Source: Clarkia xantiana subsp. parviflora
Lineage: Eukaryota > Streptophyta > Magnoliopsida > Myrtales > Onagraceae
Length of the DNA: 64,000 nt
Assembly (NCBI GenBank): GCA_036873135.1
Contig: JAPTYO010000022.1
Coordinates: forward strand, 6,911,785-6,975,784
Direction: 5' to 3'
Shown: piece after piece, positions 11,514 through 23,580 of the stretch
How positions within the stretch are numbered: the first letter of the stretch is position 1
Layout of the letters: each line of letters starts with the position of its first letter
Notes under the pieces: generated by a model
What the model was told of the DNA's origin: nothing
The model's database searches: none
What the model saw: the letters and a program-made list of their open reading frames with translations, nothing else
Position numbers and translations under genes: made by a program

Positions 11514-12297
11514 TGTTGGGTTACGATTAAACGACACAGACTAGAGCCAATTAAGTTTATTGGCGAGATTGACGAATCGACGACCAAGCTTGTTTGGAAC
11601 GGTGAAACAAAGGTAAAAGGTCGACTATCATCTTTTGAGGAAGTCGACTTAAAGAACATGATTAATAGAGATAGAAGCGACCAAGCTACCAGACCTCTAT
11701 TTTAAAGAGTAAGTCGAGTCGACTATTAAAAGCTCTCTCAGAAGTAAACCTTCCTCCTAAGGAAAGGTACAGGTGGCGACCTGCTTCCACCGCCCCAGAA
11801 GTAAACCTTCATCCTATAGAAAGGTACAGGTGGAGACCTGCTTCCACCACCCTAGAAGTAAACCTTCCTCCTAAGGAAAGGTACAGCTGGCGACCTGCTT
11901 CCACTATTGAAGGAAGAAACCTTCTTGACTAAGGAAGGATGAGCTGGCGACCTGCTTGTCACCTACTTAGGCCGACTCTGGACAAAACCCTCCCCAGAGG
12001 GTAACCGCCCCACAAAGTCGGTAACATTTTCCCTATAAATAGGGGCACATTTTCATTATTTAAGCTAACATCTATCAATTACTCTACATTATTCTCTTGA
12101 TATCCATTACAGACTTAAGCTTCGGAGTGGAAACAGGGGCCATCCCCACCTCTTTTTAGGTTCTCGCCTAGCCCAAAGCCACCAAAGGAAACTAAGGGTC
12201 CCCGCGACCAAGAAAGATACCTGAGTGAGCTAGCTCCCGGCGAGACTTAGAAGTCCACTACTCAAAGTTCCAAGGCCACGTCACTTTGATCCCAACA
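11514..12297 (+). repeat. 3' LTR of element F
   Basis: This 784-bp LTR (TGTTGGG...CCCAACA) follows the polypurine tract and aligns with the 5' LTR through point differences and one 12-bp gap in the tandem units. It has four recognisable tandem units (11740-11960) and a TATA-like CCCTATAAATAGGG near 12030. Confidence 0.9.
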
Positions 12298-13569
12298 GTC
12301 AGGATCTGATTGGAATCGTGCTACTAGGCCCACGGCGGAACAGATGTCTGGACGGGTGCGTTGCATGGCGTATATGCTACTACCGACCATGCTTAGATAC
12401 TCTGCACCTTTCATCTATTCTCGTTCTACCGGTTTCTTTGGGCCGTCACGTTTCAACAGTGCGCACTCAAACACCACCGGCGTATCCACGGGTTTAGCTT
12501 CTTGTAACCTGAACCTTTTCAACAATTTATTGATATAAGCTTCTTGAGATAGACATAATTTCTGGGTAGCGCGATCTCTGGCAATTTTAATGCCTAAGAT
12601 GTATGTGGACTCTCCCATGTCTTTCATATCGAATACAGATGCCAACCAGGACTTTGACTTGTTCATAAAACTCACGTCGTTTGCAGCAATGAGTATGTCG
12701 TCCACGTATAAGGTTAAGATGACATACTTAAACCCGGAGGTCTTATAATACACGCACGGATCTTCGTGTAGATTCACGAATCCGTTTCCTACGATTTCCT
12801 CATGGAATCTGCGTTACCATTGCCGAGACGACTGTTTAAGTCCGTAAATGGACCTCTGGAGTTTGAAAACTTTATGTTCGTTACCAGGGGTAATAATACT
12901 CTCCGGTTGCTCCATATAGATCTCTTCCTCCAGGTTTCCGTGGAGGAACGCGGTCTTAACATCCATTTGGTGCAGCTCGAGATCGAGACTTGCGATCAAG
13001 GCCAAAATGGCTCGTATTGTGGTGTAATGCACAGTTGGTGAACATGTTTCGTCAAATTCCATTCTGTGAAGTTGGGTATATCCTTTCGCAACTAGTCGGG
13101 CTTTGTATCGCTCGACCTTTCCATCAGCAGTGAATTTCAATTTGAGAACCCACTTTGCTCCTATGGCCCTGCGTTTAGTGGGTAAATCAACCAAAGACCA
13201 TACCGAATTGTCTTTCATTGAGGTGGTCTCTTCCTCCATTTCCCTCCTCCATTCCTTCTCTTGAGGTCCTTCCAATGCTTGTTGAACCGTTACCGGTTCG
13301 TCAACAAATGTTAGAGTGAGGGTTTCACCCCTCTTGATGGGATATTTCTTAGGAGAAGTTCGATGCCTTTGACTTCGTCTAGGCTCGTTGATCCCATCTT
13401 GAATCTGAACGAATCTCCCACTCGGAAAAATGCTTCTCGTCGGAGCATCACTCGCACTTGGAAAAAGACCAGTGCCTGAACCATGACCTACAACTTTCCT
13501 TGGACACCCTCTTGGTCTCAGGATTCTATCTCCGAGATTATTTCCTTGATCACTAGGACCTGGAACCAA
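12298..13569 (-). pseudogene. copia E1 reverse transcriptase
   Basis: Two adjacent minus-strand frames (13569-12814 and 12777-12415) give the copia RT: AIGAKWVLKLKFTADGKVER, YKARLVAKGYTQ, HQMDVKTAFLHGNLEEEIYM, KLQRSIYGLKQSSRQW, then the catalytic LTLYVDDILIA and DMKDMGESTYILGIKI. A frameshift separates the two at about 12780-12813. Downstream (to 12298) it runs into the linker before RNase H, where element F has inserted. This domain copies the element RNA to DNA; here it is inactive. Confidence 0.9.
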
Positions 13570-13810
13570 GTTGGTTGATGCACTCCCACTGGGTACAATG
13601 GGTAGTGGTGGTTGTGGTTTTATTGGATTTCATCTAGAGGTCCGGCTATATGATTATCAGGTTCAACTTGATTCGTCCCTCCAACAACAGTGATTTGTGT
13701 GGTAGGGTTTGGTCCTCCCACTGGATTTATGAAATGTTTCCATTATCATTTACCGTGTCACTCACTTGAGTTGTTGGTTCAAATCTCCAACTCGAAGTGG
13801 GACTTGATCA

Positions 13811-14731
13811 TCAATTGTTGTCCTTCTCTAGTTCGATCAATACTTCATCTGTTTTAATCTCACCAAGCGTCGAAAATTCGTCCTCAAGGAAAGTAACGTC
13901 TCTGGACTCATGTTCGACCAGGCCACCATTTTCTTGAGCTGACATGAATACGTAACCCTTAGAGTTATCTGAATACCTGATAAAGATACTCTTTAGTCCT
14001 CTGGGTCCCAATTTACCAAAACGACTGTCAGTTGTATGTGTATAGGCTGCGCAACCCCAAGGTCGCAATCTGGTGAGATCCAACTCTCTACCATGCCACA
14101 GCTCGTATGGCGTTGTGTCTACCGCCTTTGTTGGGAGAAGGTTTACTACATGAGAGGCAGTCAATAACGCATCACTCCAATAGGAGATCGGTAATTATTC
14201 CTGCGACATCATGGTTCTGACCATGTCTAGAAGTGTTCGATTACGACGTTCAACCACACTATTTTGTTGTGTTGTGTTGGGGATTGTCGTTTGACGGGCT
14301 ATCCCTCTTTCTTTGCACAACTTATCAAACTCATTAGAGAGATATTATCCACCTCTATCAGTGTGTTCGGTTTTCACCTTTCGCTCCTGCTGATTCTCTA
14401 CGAAGTTTAGAAAGTTTCTAAAGCAATCTATTGCCTCGGATTTACGAGTAATCAAATGAGTAAACCCATAACGGGTAAATTCGTCAATGAAAGTTACGAT
14501 GTATCGTTTTCCACTCCTAGCGGTTACACTCATTGGTCCATAGACGTCGGAGTGAATTAGCTGCAATGGATACTCGGCTCGTTGAGCTTCTCCGAATGGT
14601 TTGCGGGTGGACTTTCCTGCTAGACAATCGTGGCAAGTTTGTTTAACCACATTGCTGGTACCAGGCAGAAGCTCTCTTCGGGCTAATGAATGGACCCTAT
14701 CGTAGCTTATATGTCCCAGCCTCGCATGCCA
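13811..14731 (-). pseudogene. copia E1 integrase
   Basis: The minus-strand frames carry HARLGH near 14720, C-x2-C (CHDCLAGK) of the zinc-binding region, the first catalytic Asp in LIHSDVYGPM, and FIDEFTRYGF. The second Asp is in TDRGG, where the next codon is a TAA stop (about 14345). Translation can then be followed through SVVERRNRTL to 14164-13811 (LLPTKAVDTTPYELWHGREL, PWGCAAYTH, GYVFMSAQENG). Two nonsense codons interrupt it. A linker of about 240 bp without a good frame separates it from RT. Confidence 0.88.
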
Positions 14732-15207
14732 TCAAGTTGCGTCAGTTTCTGCTTCACTGGAGGATAATTCATACATTCTATTCGAATTTAAACCTCCATT
14801 TAAATCCATGATAAAGAGACCATAAGAGGAATAAGCATGCCCAAATAAGACATTGCTTTTATTTATGCGAACAAATTTCTTCTCAAATGGTAAAATGTAA
14901 TTATTATTCATAAGAGCAGAAACAGAAACAACATTTCTATGAATTCTTGGAGCAAAAAGGACATTTTCAAGTAGTATGGTCCTGCCATTGTTCATAGACA
15001 ATTTGCAGTTCCCCACTCTTATGACCTCAACTTGTGAGTTGTCGCCAATGATATCCTCTTAGAATCCTTTGGCAATCGTCTAAACTTGGTGAACAATCCT
15101 TTGTCGTTGGCTATGTGGTCCGTCGCACCTGAGTCAAGAATCCAAGAAGGATTTGAGTCAGTTAACATGATAGTGGAGGAAACTAGAGCTTCCAAAACAT
15201 TAACCAA
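14732..15207 (-). pseudogene. copia E1 protease and gag-pre-integrase region
   Basis: SWILDSGATDHIANDKGLF (15207-15019 frame) holds the D-S-G-A active site and the typical copia protease context. The next frame (15016-14732) continues as the pre-integrase segment (LSMNNGRTILLENVLFAPRI, VVSVSALMNNN). A stop or frameshift lies at the 15019 boundary. Confidence 0.85.
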
Positions 15208-15801
15208 CGTCGCATACCTTTTCAGGATGCAATTTGCTGGACCCTGTACCTTCGCCTATTCGGTGTGGACTGGAGTTCCCGCGGACTATCTCTGATTTAA
15301 CTCGGATATTGCCTGGTTTAGGCGCTGTCAACATTTTACCGTCGACAACCTGTTGTCTCTTTCCTTTGTTCATCATCTTTCTCTTTTCTTGCCCAGCTTG
15401 TCCGGTCTTGATTTCAGTCGAGTTTGTTCCATCTCGATGAACTTCAGGACATATGCAAGATCTAGCACAGAACCACTGGTCGTCAGTAAAGCCTTGGCTG
15501 CTCTCCAAGATTTCGGGAAAACCCCGATAGTGGCTTGAATTTTATCCCATTCACCCAACTGACCTTCTTCTTCCAGGGGTTTCAACATGCCAAGGAGATC
15601 GTATACCTTTTCAAGTACACTTTTGCTGTAGCTGTTTAAGCTTTCTTCCATAATTGGTATAAGTGGGTGCATGATTACTGCCATACCATTTCCATATTTC
15701 AAGAAGAGAGCATCCCAGATGTCCTTTGTAATCGGAACATCCTTATATTCATCATGGAAGTTCTTAGACAATTTAGACAGAAATATCTCCTCAACTTTCT
15801 T
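15200..15801 (-). pseudogene. copia E1 gag, N-terminus missing
   Basis: The minus-strand frame (15825-15373, then a second frame to 15200) reads KDIWDALFLKYGN, LLGMLKPLEEEGQL, FPKSWRAAKALL and LKFIEMEQTRLKSRP, which fits the middle and C-terminal part of a copia gag. The usual N-terminal part and the tRNA primer-binding site are absent. The LTR end (15802) is followed directly by mid-gag sequence, and the apparent start codon at 15825 lies inside the LTR. Confidence 0.7.
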
Positions 15802-17527
15802 TGTTAGATTACGGGGAGTAATCACTACGGATACTTAAACAAGATACATGCTAGTAATCGGAATTACGCAGCGGAAGATTCGCACATACCTTTAAAATGA
15901 TCCGTAGACCCAAGATCATCTCTGGAGGGAGTTCACGATCCTCCGGTCGGGACCCGTAGAGGTTCTTGTTAGAGAAGCCTTACGTGGTGCAAGCTCCACA
16001 GCAAAGCCTCTGATCGATTCTTGGCACGGGGACAGATCTCTAGAGAGTTTGCTTGAAAGCAATTTGGCACACCCTTGGTGATTAGCTTGGTGCGGCCGAA
16101 CTATAGTGTGGGGAAGAGGGTTTTTCTCTCTAAAACACTCTAATGAGGGAATTGTGATTCACCCTAAAAATCCCCTAACACCTCTTATTTATAAGAGGAG
16201 TAAAGTAGACAAAAGTCCACTTTAACCCCTCCTAGGGTTTCGGCCGGCCACGTGCATAGGGAGGCCCAAATTTGGGCCTCTCATGTCAATTGGGATTTGG
16301 GTCTAACCCAATTACCCTAATGTGACATTTACCCAAGTTCATTAGTTAAACTATACATATTATAGGCTACCAATTACGGCGCCCATCACCATATGCTTAC
16401 AGCTCCCACTCGCCGGAATGGGAGGGTGCCTGGTAATGTATTGTCGTCCAAATCTGCATCAACATTTCACTCCTTCGATCTGCTCCTTGCTTCCGAATAG
16501 TTTATACGAGGTTTGGCGTGCGACCGACAGATACGACAGGTATCGTGCTACTCATCTATTATGAGTATTGTAGCGCCCGCGGAACGTTGATTCCCTTTTC
16601 TCCAATCAACCTGTTATAAACAACATTTATATTGTACCGCGATGTATCCTAGGTCAACTGATAATTCTCCTTCTGCCTAGTTTCCACATAGGAACACTTC
16701 TCCAAGGCATCCGTACAAGTATTCACAACCTTCAACTAATATCCGATTGGTGGCCACCGAGTGAATACAAGAGTTGGTCAATTATAGGTGAATTTGACCA
16801 TCCCCATCGCTCATATCCTTAGTCAGACCCAACCGGTTTCCAAAGACGTGGTCACTGGGCCTTTTTATTCAGCACTACGCTCGTACGCCGGGAAGCGAGC
16901 ATTGAGCCTGACCTTAGATATGAGTTCTGAGTCCATGAGGATACTTTAGATGCCTCTTCATAAGGCTCGTGGGATCAATCACACGCTCGAGGTGAAGAAG
17001 TTTGCGCCCGCCAGAATCATGAGGATTCCTTCCTAGCACAACCGAGTTGTGACCCCGTGGTCGAACATGGCACGCGCAGTATGAAGCACGCGTTGATAGC
17101 GTATCTGAATCTTTTTGGTTGACAGGAAAGGGATATGTCAATCATGCTAGCAGAGATTCTCACCTGGCCTAGAATGTGGTTAAATGATGAAATAAGTTCA
17201 TCACGACGATGTGCAAAACGAAGATCATGTCGAGTTACTTCGAAACTAGATAATCGTCTTTCTTAATCATGTTTATACCCCTAACTCTTAGCCAGTCTTG
17301 CTTAGAAGAGGTCTCCCTCCACCGCAAGACTACCAAACCTGTGTGACTAGGTAAGGCCCACATTCCACATAGTTTAGTATAGGATTGCGTCCTCCTAGGT
17401 CTTAGTTTAAAGACCGTAAATCTGATGTAATCAAAAACATTATGACGTCGATTGATCGTAAAATCAGTTGCAATTCTTTCTCTTACAATATGTAACTTTA
17501 TAATATCAAAATTTTATCACAGATACA
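15802..17527 (-). repeat. copia LTR shared by E1 (as 5' LTR) and E2 (as 3' LTR)
   Basis: On the minus strand it runs from TGTATCTGTG (17527) to CCCGTAATCTAACA (15802), 1726 bp. It matches the LTR of E3 (23581-25276) on the other strand. Its left side is joined to E1 gag and its right side directly to the RNase H end of E2, so a single LTR lies between two internal regions of the same orientation. It includes a TATA-like region near 16185 and a G/C-rich block with GGCCGGCC near 16241. It contains no gene. Confidence 0.85.
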
Positions 17528-20470
17528 TGCCATTTCTAAACCCTACGCAATCCAAGAAGTTTTACATGCTTTTCGAATATCTCCGTGCGTAGTGGTTTTT
17601 TTAATGGGTCCGTTACCAAGTTATTGGTGGACAAGTATTCTCATCAATGTGTTTTGTCCTACTATGGTACTTCAGATTCTTACCTGTCGCAATGGCTGCT
17701 TGACTGTCAGAGAAGACCTTCACAGATTTATTCTCAACATCACCACCAAGCAGTGCAGTTAGAAGTCTATTGAGCCAGACCGCTTCATGTGCTTTCTTAG
17801 AGAGAGAGCTACGAATTCCGATTCCATTGTGGACAGTGCGACTTAGGTTTGCTTCTTGCTCGTCCAAGAAATGGCGGCATTAGCAATGAGAAGTGCTCCT
17901 CCTGTGGTGGACTTACGATCATCTGGATCGCCACCATGGTCGGTGTCAGTGTAATCGGTCAATTCTAACAACCTGCCCTCATAGCACAGTTCGTAGTCGG
18001 CAGTACCTTTTCGGATAACGAGTTCCTCGTTTTATAGTCTTTAAATTTTGATGACCAGGACCTGATAGGAAACGTGCTACTAGGCCTACGACATAACCGT
18101 TATCCGGACGGGTGCATTGCATGGCGTAGAAAAAACTACCGACCATGCTAAAATATCATGCACCCTTTATCTATTTAAGCTCTGCCAGGTTCTTGGGGCC
18201 GTCACGTTTTGACAGTGCGCACTCAAACAACATTGGCGTTTCCACGGATTTCGGCATGTTGCGATCTGAATCTTTTCAACAATTTGTTGATGTAGGCTTC
18301 TTGAGATAGACATGATTTCCGGGTAGCCCAATCTCTGGAAGTCTCAATGCCTAAGATATACGTGGCCTCTCCTATGTCCTTCATCTCAAATACAGATGCC
18401 AACCAGGACTTTGACTTATTCACAAATCTCATGTCGTTTACAGCAATAAGTATGTCATCTACGCATAAGGTTAAGATGACATACTTAGACCTGGCGGTCT
18501 TATAATACACTCATGGATCCTTGTGATAAACTCACAGATCCGCTTCCTACGATTTCCTCGTGGAATCTGCGGTACCATTGTCGTGACGACCATTTAAGAC
18601 CATAGATGTATCTTTGGATTTTATAAATTTATGTTTGTTACTAGGAGTAATGAAACCCTCAATTTGCTCCATGTAGATCTCTTCCTCCAGGTTTCCGAGG
18701 AGGAATGCGGTCTTAATACTCACTTGGTGAGGTTCGTAACTGAAACCTGCGACTAGGACCATGAATGGCCATGCACCGTGGTTTTACGCAAAGGTGGTGA
18801 GTATGTTTTGTCAAAGTCCACTTCGTGAAGTTAGGTACAGCCTTTCGCAATAAGTCGAGCTTTGTATCGTTCGACCTTTTCCATCAGTGGTGAGCCTTCT
18901 TTCAGGACTCACCGTATCCTTATGCCCCTGTGGTTAGCAGGTAAATCAACTACAGACTATAATGGCTTTCATTTAGGCGATCTCTCTCGTTTATTATGTT
19001 CTTCCATTTCTCCGGTTGAGCTCTTTCCAATGCATGCCAGCAGTCGTTAGAGTGAGGTTATCACTCTTCCAGATGAGATACTTCTTTGGAGAAGTTCGAC
19101 GCCTTTGACTTTGGGCTTGATTATCCCGTCTTGGAGTATTAACGTCTCTCCCACTTGGAATAATGCCTCTTATCGAAGCATTTCTTCCAATTGGGATCAA
19201 TTCTCCCACTTGAGATGATGCTTCTTATCGGAGCATCACTTCTATTGGGTACAAGAGGAGTGCTTTAACCATAACCGACAACTTTCCTTATACGACTTCT
19301 CGGTCTCGGAGTTTTACTTCCAAGATAAATTCCTTGATCACTAGGATCTGGAACCAAATTTGTCGGATCACTCCCACTGGGAACAATGTGTAGTATAGGT
19401 AGTTGTGGCAATCCTGGTTCAGCATTACGATAATCAGGTTCAACTTGATTCGTCCAAACAGCAATAGTGATTTCATGTGGAAGGAGTTTATTCTTCCCAC
19501 TGAATTTATAATCAAAATGTTCCCATTATCATTTACCATGTCATTCACTTGAGTTGCTGGTTCAAATCTCTCCCACTCGAATTAAGTGGGACCTGATGTC
19601 AGTAATATCCTGCTCCTGGTTTGATCAAGACTCATTATTCTGATCTGTCAATGCATCGAAAAATTCGTCATCAAGTATGTAATGTCACATGTTCGACCAC
19701 GGTAACATGTCTTTAAGCTGTAAACATGTATTTTCAAAGAGTAGTAACATACTATTTTCCTAAATACGTGTTTAATGCGCAAATTAATGTCGCATGGTGA
19801 TATGATTTAATTCATTATCACTCCTCAGCCTTTTTATGGCGGCGTGTCTTACCGATTACAATGGAGCATAGTTTTACAATGACTACAACATTTATGTTTA
19901 GAAACTTTTTTTATAGAAGTGTGTCATTTGATTTAAATGCTTAGCCAGACTTATCATTCAAGGCGTACGGAAGGAAAATCGTGTAACCGACTTCATCCTT
20001 CTTCGTTTGCTAACTTATTTCAGAGATTTTATCCCATCTCCGATCTGAGCATTTTAGGTTTTCACCTTATGCGTCAGTCGATACTTTTACAAGGTCATAG
20101 TAGCTTTCGAAGCCTACTTCTTACCGATGTAAATGTTATCAATAAGTTGTTTCCGAAGGAATGCAAACGAAAATTCAGCACATCATCAGTTAAACACTTC
20201 ATTATTAAACTCGTACTTTGAAACGTTGTGTTGCGTCTTTCGAGGTCCACTTACGCGTTAGCGCTATTCATCGAAGGTTTAACCTTAGGTTAAATCGTTT
20301 CATTTCTGAATTTAATTTATTTTAATTTAATCCAATCGGTTTCGCACATGATCATCATTACATTTTATTTCATTCAATGGAGTACTAATAATAAAGAAAG
20401 AGTTACATTATTCGATCTAGCTACGCAATCGATGGGTTTATACAGTTCAGCTTGGTCATGCTGACTGAGA
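17528..20470 (-). pseudogene. decayed copia element E2 (RNase H, RT, then decayed upstream region)
   Basis: Minus-strand fragments include RNase H (17867-17613: FSDSQAAIATGKNLKYH, TKHIDENT), RT with CVDDILIA and ASVFEMKDIGEATYILGIE (18510-18223), the SIKTAFLLGNLEEEIYMEQ segment (18762-18547) and the pre-RT linker (19209-18994, 19548-19288). Beyond about 19700 no coding homology is clear. From roughly 18840 to 20470 the sequence stays co-linear with E4 at 60600-62287, including shared decayed positions where E1 is different. No intact frame remains. Confidence 0.75.
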
Positions 20471-22427
20471 TGACGGAGTACGTGAATCGTTTCGTTTCAT
20501 TCGACCACGTTTACCTGGCCGAAATTTCGTTTCGGATCGATTCCTCTTAACCGGGTCGATTAATTTTGACAAGTAGATCACATTTCGAATCGAACTGAAA
20601 CTACTTTATTCAATAAATCCGAATCTCAAAATAACCAAAATTTTAGTAACTCAAACGAACGATAAATGAAAATGATAGGGTTCTTGATCTGAATTGATCT
20701 GAAGATCGTGTATTCGATCCATGATTGTCTCATAGATAGTCGAGAACTTTAAGTCATGTTGAATATCACATCTGAGTAATTCACGAGTGAATTACATCAA
20801 ATGATTTGTGTCTTTTTAAAACGTTTTACAGCTTCATACACATGACCTACGTGGCGTACAAGAGACGCACTTTATCATCATGGTTTAACCCAACGGATTA
20901 TCATATAAGACCTTTATGGTCCAGTTCTCTCTATGATACGTGGATCATGGTTGATTTCTTTGAAACCAGTATGGCGAGCAGAGAAGGTTTTCCTTATTAC
21001 TGCTGTGGTTACTATACTTGATTAGGCTCAGGGTCATTGAGCCCTGTCAATATCAGACAACCATATACATCTTTTCCATGTTGACCTTTCATTATGAAGA
21101 TCTGATGCGGGTTTTACGCCAACATCCATGAAAAGAGAGAAGACCATCATGTTTAACCGAGACGTTTAGCTTTTGCATCCTTGCTTCCACCGATGCGGAT
21201 GCAAAGGGATACTAAGCTGCAACGTTGCCTGGTTGTAATTGAAGTCTTCTTCAACCCCTTTTACCAAGGTTGAATGTATCACCACATACGCGTTAAAATC
21301 ATCAAAGAACCTACTCATATTCTTGGTGAAACAAATTGTAACATTCGTTTCGCATTGTCAAAATCATACAGACTACCATATTCATATGTAGTTGTCCTCT
21401 CCACTTTTCGGAATCATAGAGTTTTCAACGCGTACTCCTTTTATTCATCATGATTTATACCATCAAGATTGCGAGGAATATCGAATCGCACTAAATTAAC
21501 CAATTCGTACTAACACATCTATGATTATGCCAAAAATCAGGGAGACAATAACATTTTGAGAAATAATTGGGTACGTTGGATATCTATTAAGACTGAATCC
21601 GACAAATAATGATTCCTTAGTCATCTAAACAAACCGACCACCAGTAAACCAATGGAAGATGGTTGTGAAAGAGTTCACGTTACCGTCGTTTTCAATCCAA
21701 TAGATCAGTCTTTTAAAATGGTTTTAATCGCAAATTACCGGAACGGGAATTTAAAAAAAAAAAAAACCATACCCGATCTCGGCTTTCCCAAGGCCCTTTG
21801 TATTTTGGAAAAATATTCCGATGAATTCACTCATGCATATATAATTCTACTAACCATGTAAATTATCATACGCAAGTAACATTCATCAAACAAATCACAT
21901 TCATGCATACGCATCATGTGTCTAATGTTCTGAGGAACTCATGCTTGCATATATAATTCCACTTCCATGTAAATTATCAAATGCAGCTACATCCTCAACA
22001 TTCTAGCATACGTGTCAAACATGAAAATTCCACAACAATCATACATATTTGGCGACTGGTTTTCGATTTTAAAATAATTTTAAATATTAGGGGCTGATTT
22101 GCAATTCATGCTTATATTCAATTAAGGTATATTCTAGACATGAATCCTAGGCATTTCCAACAATCACAACATGTCTATCCTAGTGCGCATTCCATATATT
22201 TAACCAGGGCTCCGCCCACAACATGCAATATTCAACTAGCTTGACTAAGTCAAGACAACAGTTCTAATCATGCATTAATATATACATTGAATAATAAACA
22301 ATTTCAATTCAGCCCTCTAATTATTCCAGTCTCAAAAACATGTATCTCCGAGATCCATCCCCATAATCGAGACAAGGCATAAAGGTTATCAACCCTACGA
22401 GCATTGTGTAGTCCATTTAGAGGTTCA
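20471..22427. other. unclassified decayed DNA between copia E2 and E3
   Basis: About 2 kb with A+T-rich composition and no convincing frame. Open frames here are under 75 codons and match nothing I recognise. It may be the outer part of E2 (its counterpart in E4 is cut off by element H) or an older repeat. The right edge is where similarity to copia RT begins (about 22428), on the opposite strand from E2. Confidence 0.4.
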
Positions 22428-23571
22428 TAAAAATTTGGATTTTAAATATCCAAAGATCCACTTATGGTCTTAAACAATCGTCTCGGCAATGGTACCGCAG
22501 ATTCCACGAGGAAATCGTTGGAAACAGATTCGTGAACCTTTACGAGGATCCATGCGTGTATACAAAGACCTCTAATTCTAAGTACGTCATCTTAACCTTA
22601 TACGTGGATGACATACTCATTGTTGCGAACGATGTGAGTTTCATGAATGAATCAAAGTCCTGGTTGGCATCTGTATTTGAGATGAAAAACATGGGACAGG
22701 CTACGTACATCTTGGGCATTAAAATTACTAGAGATCATGCCGCCCGGAGTTTATGTCTATCTCAGGAAGCTTATATCAAAAAACTATTAAAAAGGTTCAG
22801 ATTACAAGATGCCAAACCTGTGGAGACATCGGTTTTATTCGGGTGCGCGTTTTCAAAATGTGACGGCCCGAAGAACCAGCAAGAGCGTGAACAGATGAGG
22901 AGTGCAGAGTATTTAAGCATGGTCGGAAGTTTCTTGAACGCCATGTTTTGCACTCGTCCGGACATCTGTTACGTTGTGGGCCTAGTAGCAAGATTCCAAT
23001 CAGACCCTGGCCATTAACATTTAAAGGCTGTAAAATGGATCATATGTTATCTAAAAGGTACTGCCGACTACGTACTGTGCTATAAGGGCTGGAAGTTAGA
23101 ATTAACCGGTTTCAGTGACGCCGACCATGTGGCGTTCCAGCAATCGTAAGTCCACCACATGAGGAGTCTTTCTCCTTGCTAATGCCACCATCTCATGGAC
23201 GAGAAAGAAGCAATCATGTGTCGCGCGGTCTACGATGGAATCGAATTCATTGCTCTCTCCAAAATGCGCAGGAAGCAGTCTGGCTGAAAAGGCTTCTTAC
23301 TGCACTGCTTGATGACGATGTCGGGAGTAAGCCTGTGAAGGTGTACTCTGACAGTCAGGCAGCTATTGCGGCAGTTAAGAATCCAAAGTACCATTGTAGG
23401 ACTAAACACATTGATGTGAAATTTACTTATGCTAAATCCACGGTAGAAGAAAATATAATCACTTTAGAATACTCGCCAACTGAAGACATGGTAGTGGACC
23501 CATTAACTAAACTATTACGCAAAGAGACATTTGAAAAGCACGTTAAAATTCTTGGATTGCGTAGGGTTTAA
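22428..23571 (+). pseudogene. copia E3 RT (C-terminal part) and RNase H
   Basis: 22532-23017 encodes LTLYVDDILIVAND (catalytic Y-V-D-D), WLASVFEMKNMGQATYILGI and RLQDAKPVETSVLF. After a stop or frameshift zone (23018-23175, including the AD..H region of RNase H), 23176-23571 encodes KVYSDSQAAIAAVKNPKYH, TKHIDVKFTYAKSTVEEN and the natural C-terminus HVKILGLRRV. This is the best-preserved RNase H end of the copia copies here. Confidence 0.85.
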
Positions 23572-23580
23572 AAGTGGGCA

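Larger units (their letters stand above)
4729..12297 (+). mobile_element. non-autonomous Ty3/gypsy element F (gag-protease plus antisense gene, no RT/IN)
   Basis: The element is 7.57 kb with a 772-bp 5' LTR (4729-5500) and a 784-bp 3' LTR (11514-12297), both TGTTGGG...CAACA. A primer-binding site follows the 5' LTR and a polypurine tract (CTCGGGGGCAAG, 11502-11513) precedes the 3' LTR. Between them lie gag, a retroviral-type protease, a 93-bp minisatellite and a minus-strand gene. There is no reverse transcriptase, RNase H or integrase anywhere inside. It inserted into copia E1 just before RNase H; the flanking pentamers are GCCAG and GTCAG. It would need enzymes from a related autonomous element. 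Confidence 0.9.
3236..17527 (-). mobile_element. Ty1/copia retrotransposon E1 (decayed, interrupted by element F)
   Basis: On the minus strand the order is LTR (17527-15802), gag, protease, integrase, reverse transcriptase (to about 12298), element F, then RNase H (4728-4221) and a partial 3' LTR (4151-3236). Protease before integrase before RT is the copia order. Removing F joins the sequence cleanly: the flanks of F read GCCAG and GTCAG, a five-base target duplication with one change. The 3' LTR is cut by element G. Several stops and frameshifts break the polyprotein, and the primer-binding site is missing, so the copy is dead. Confidence 0.85.
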
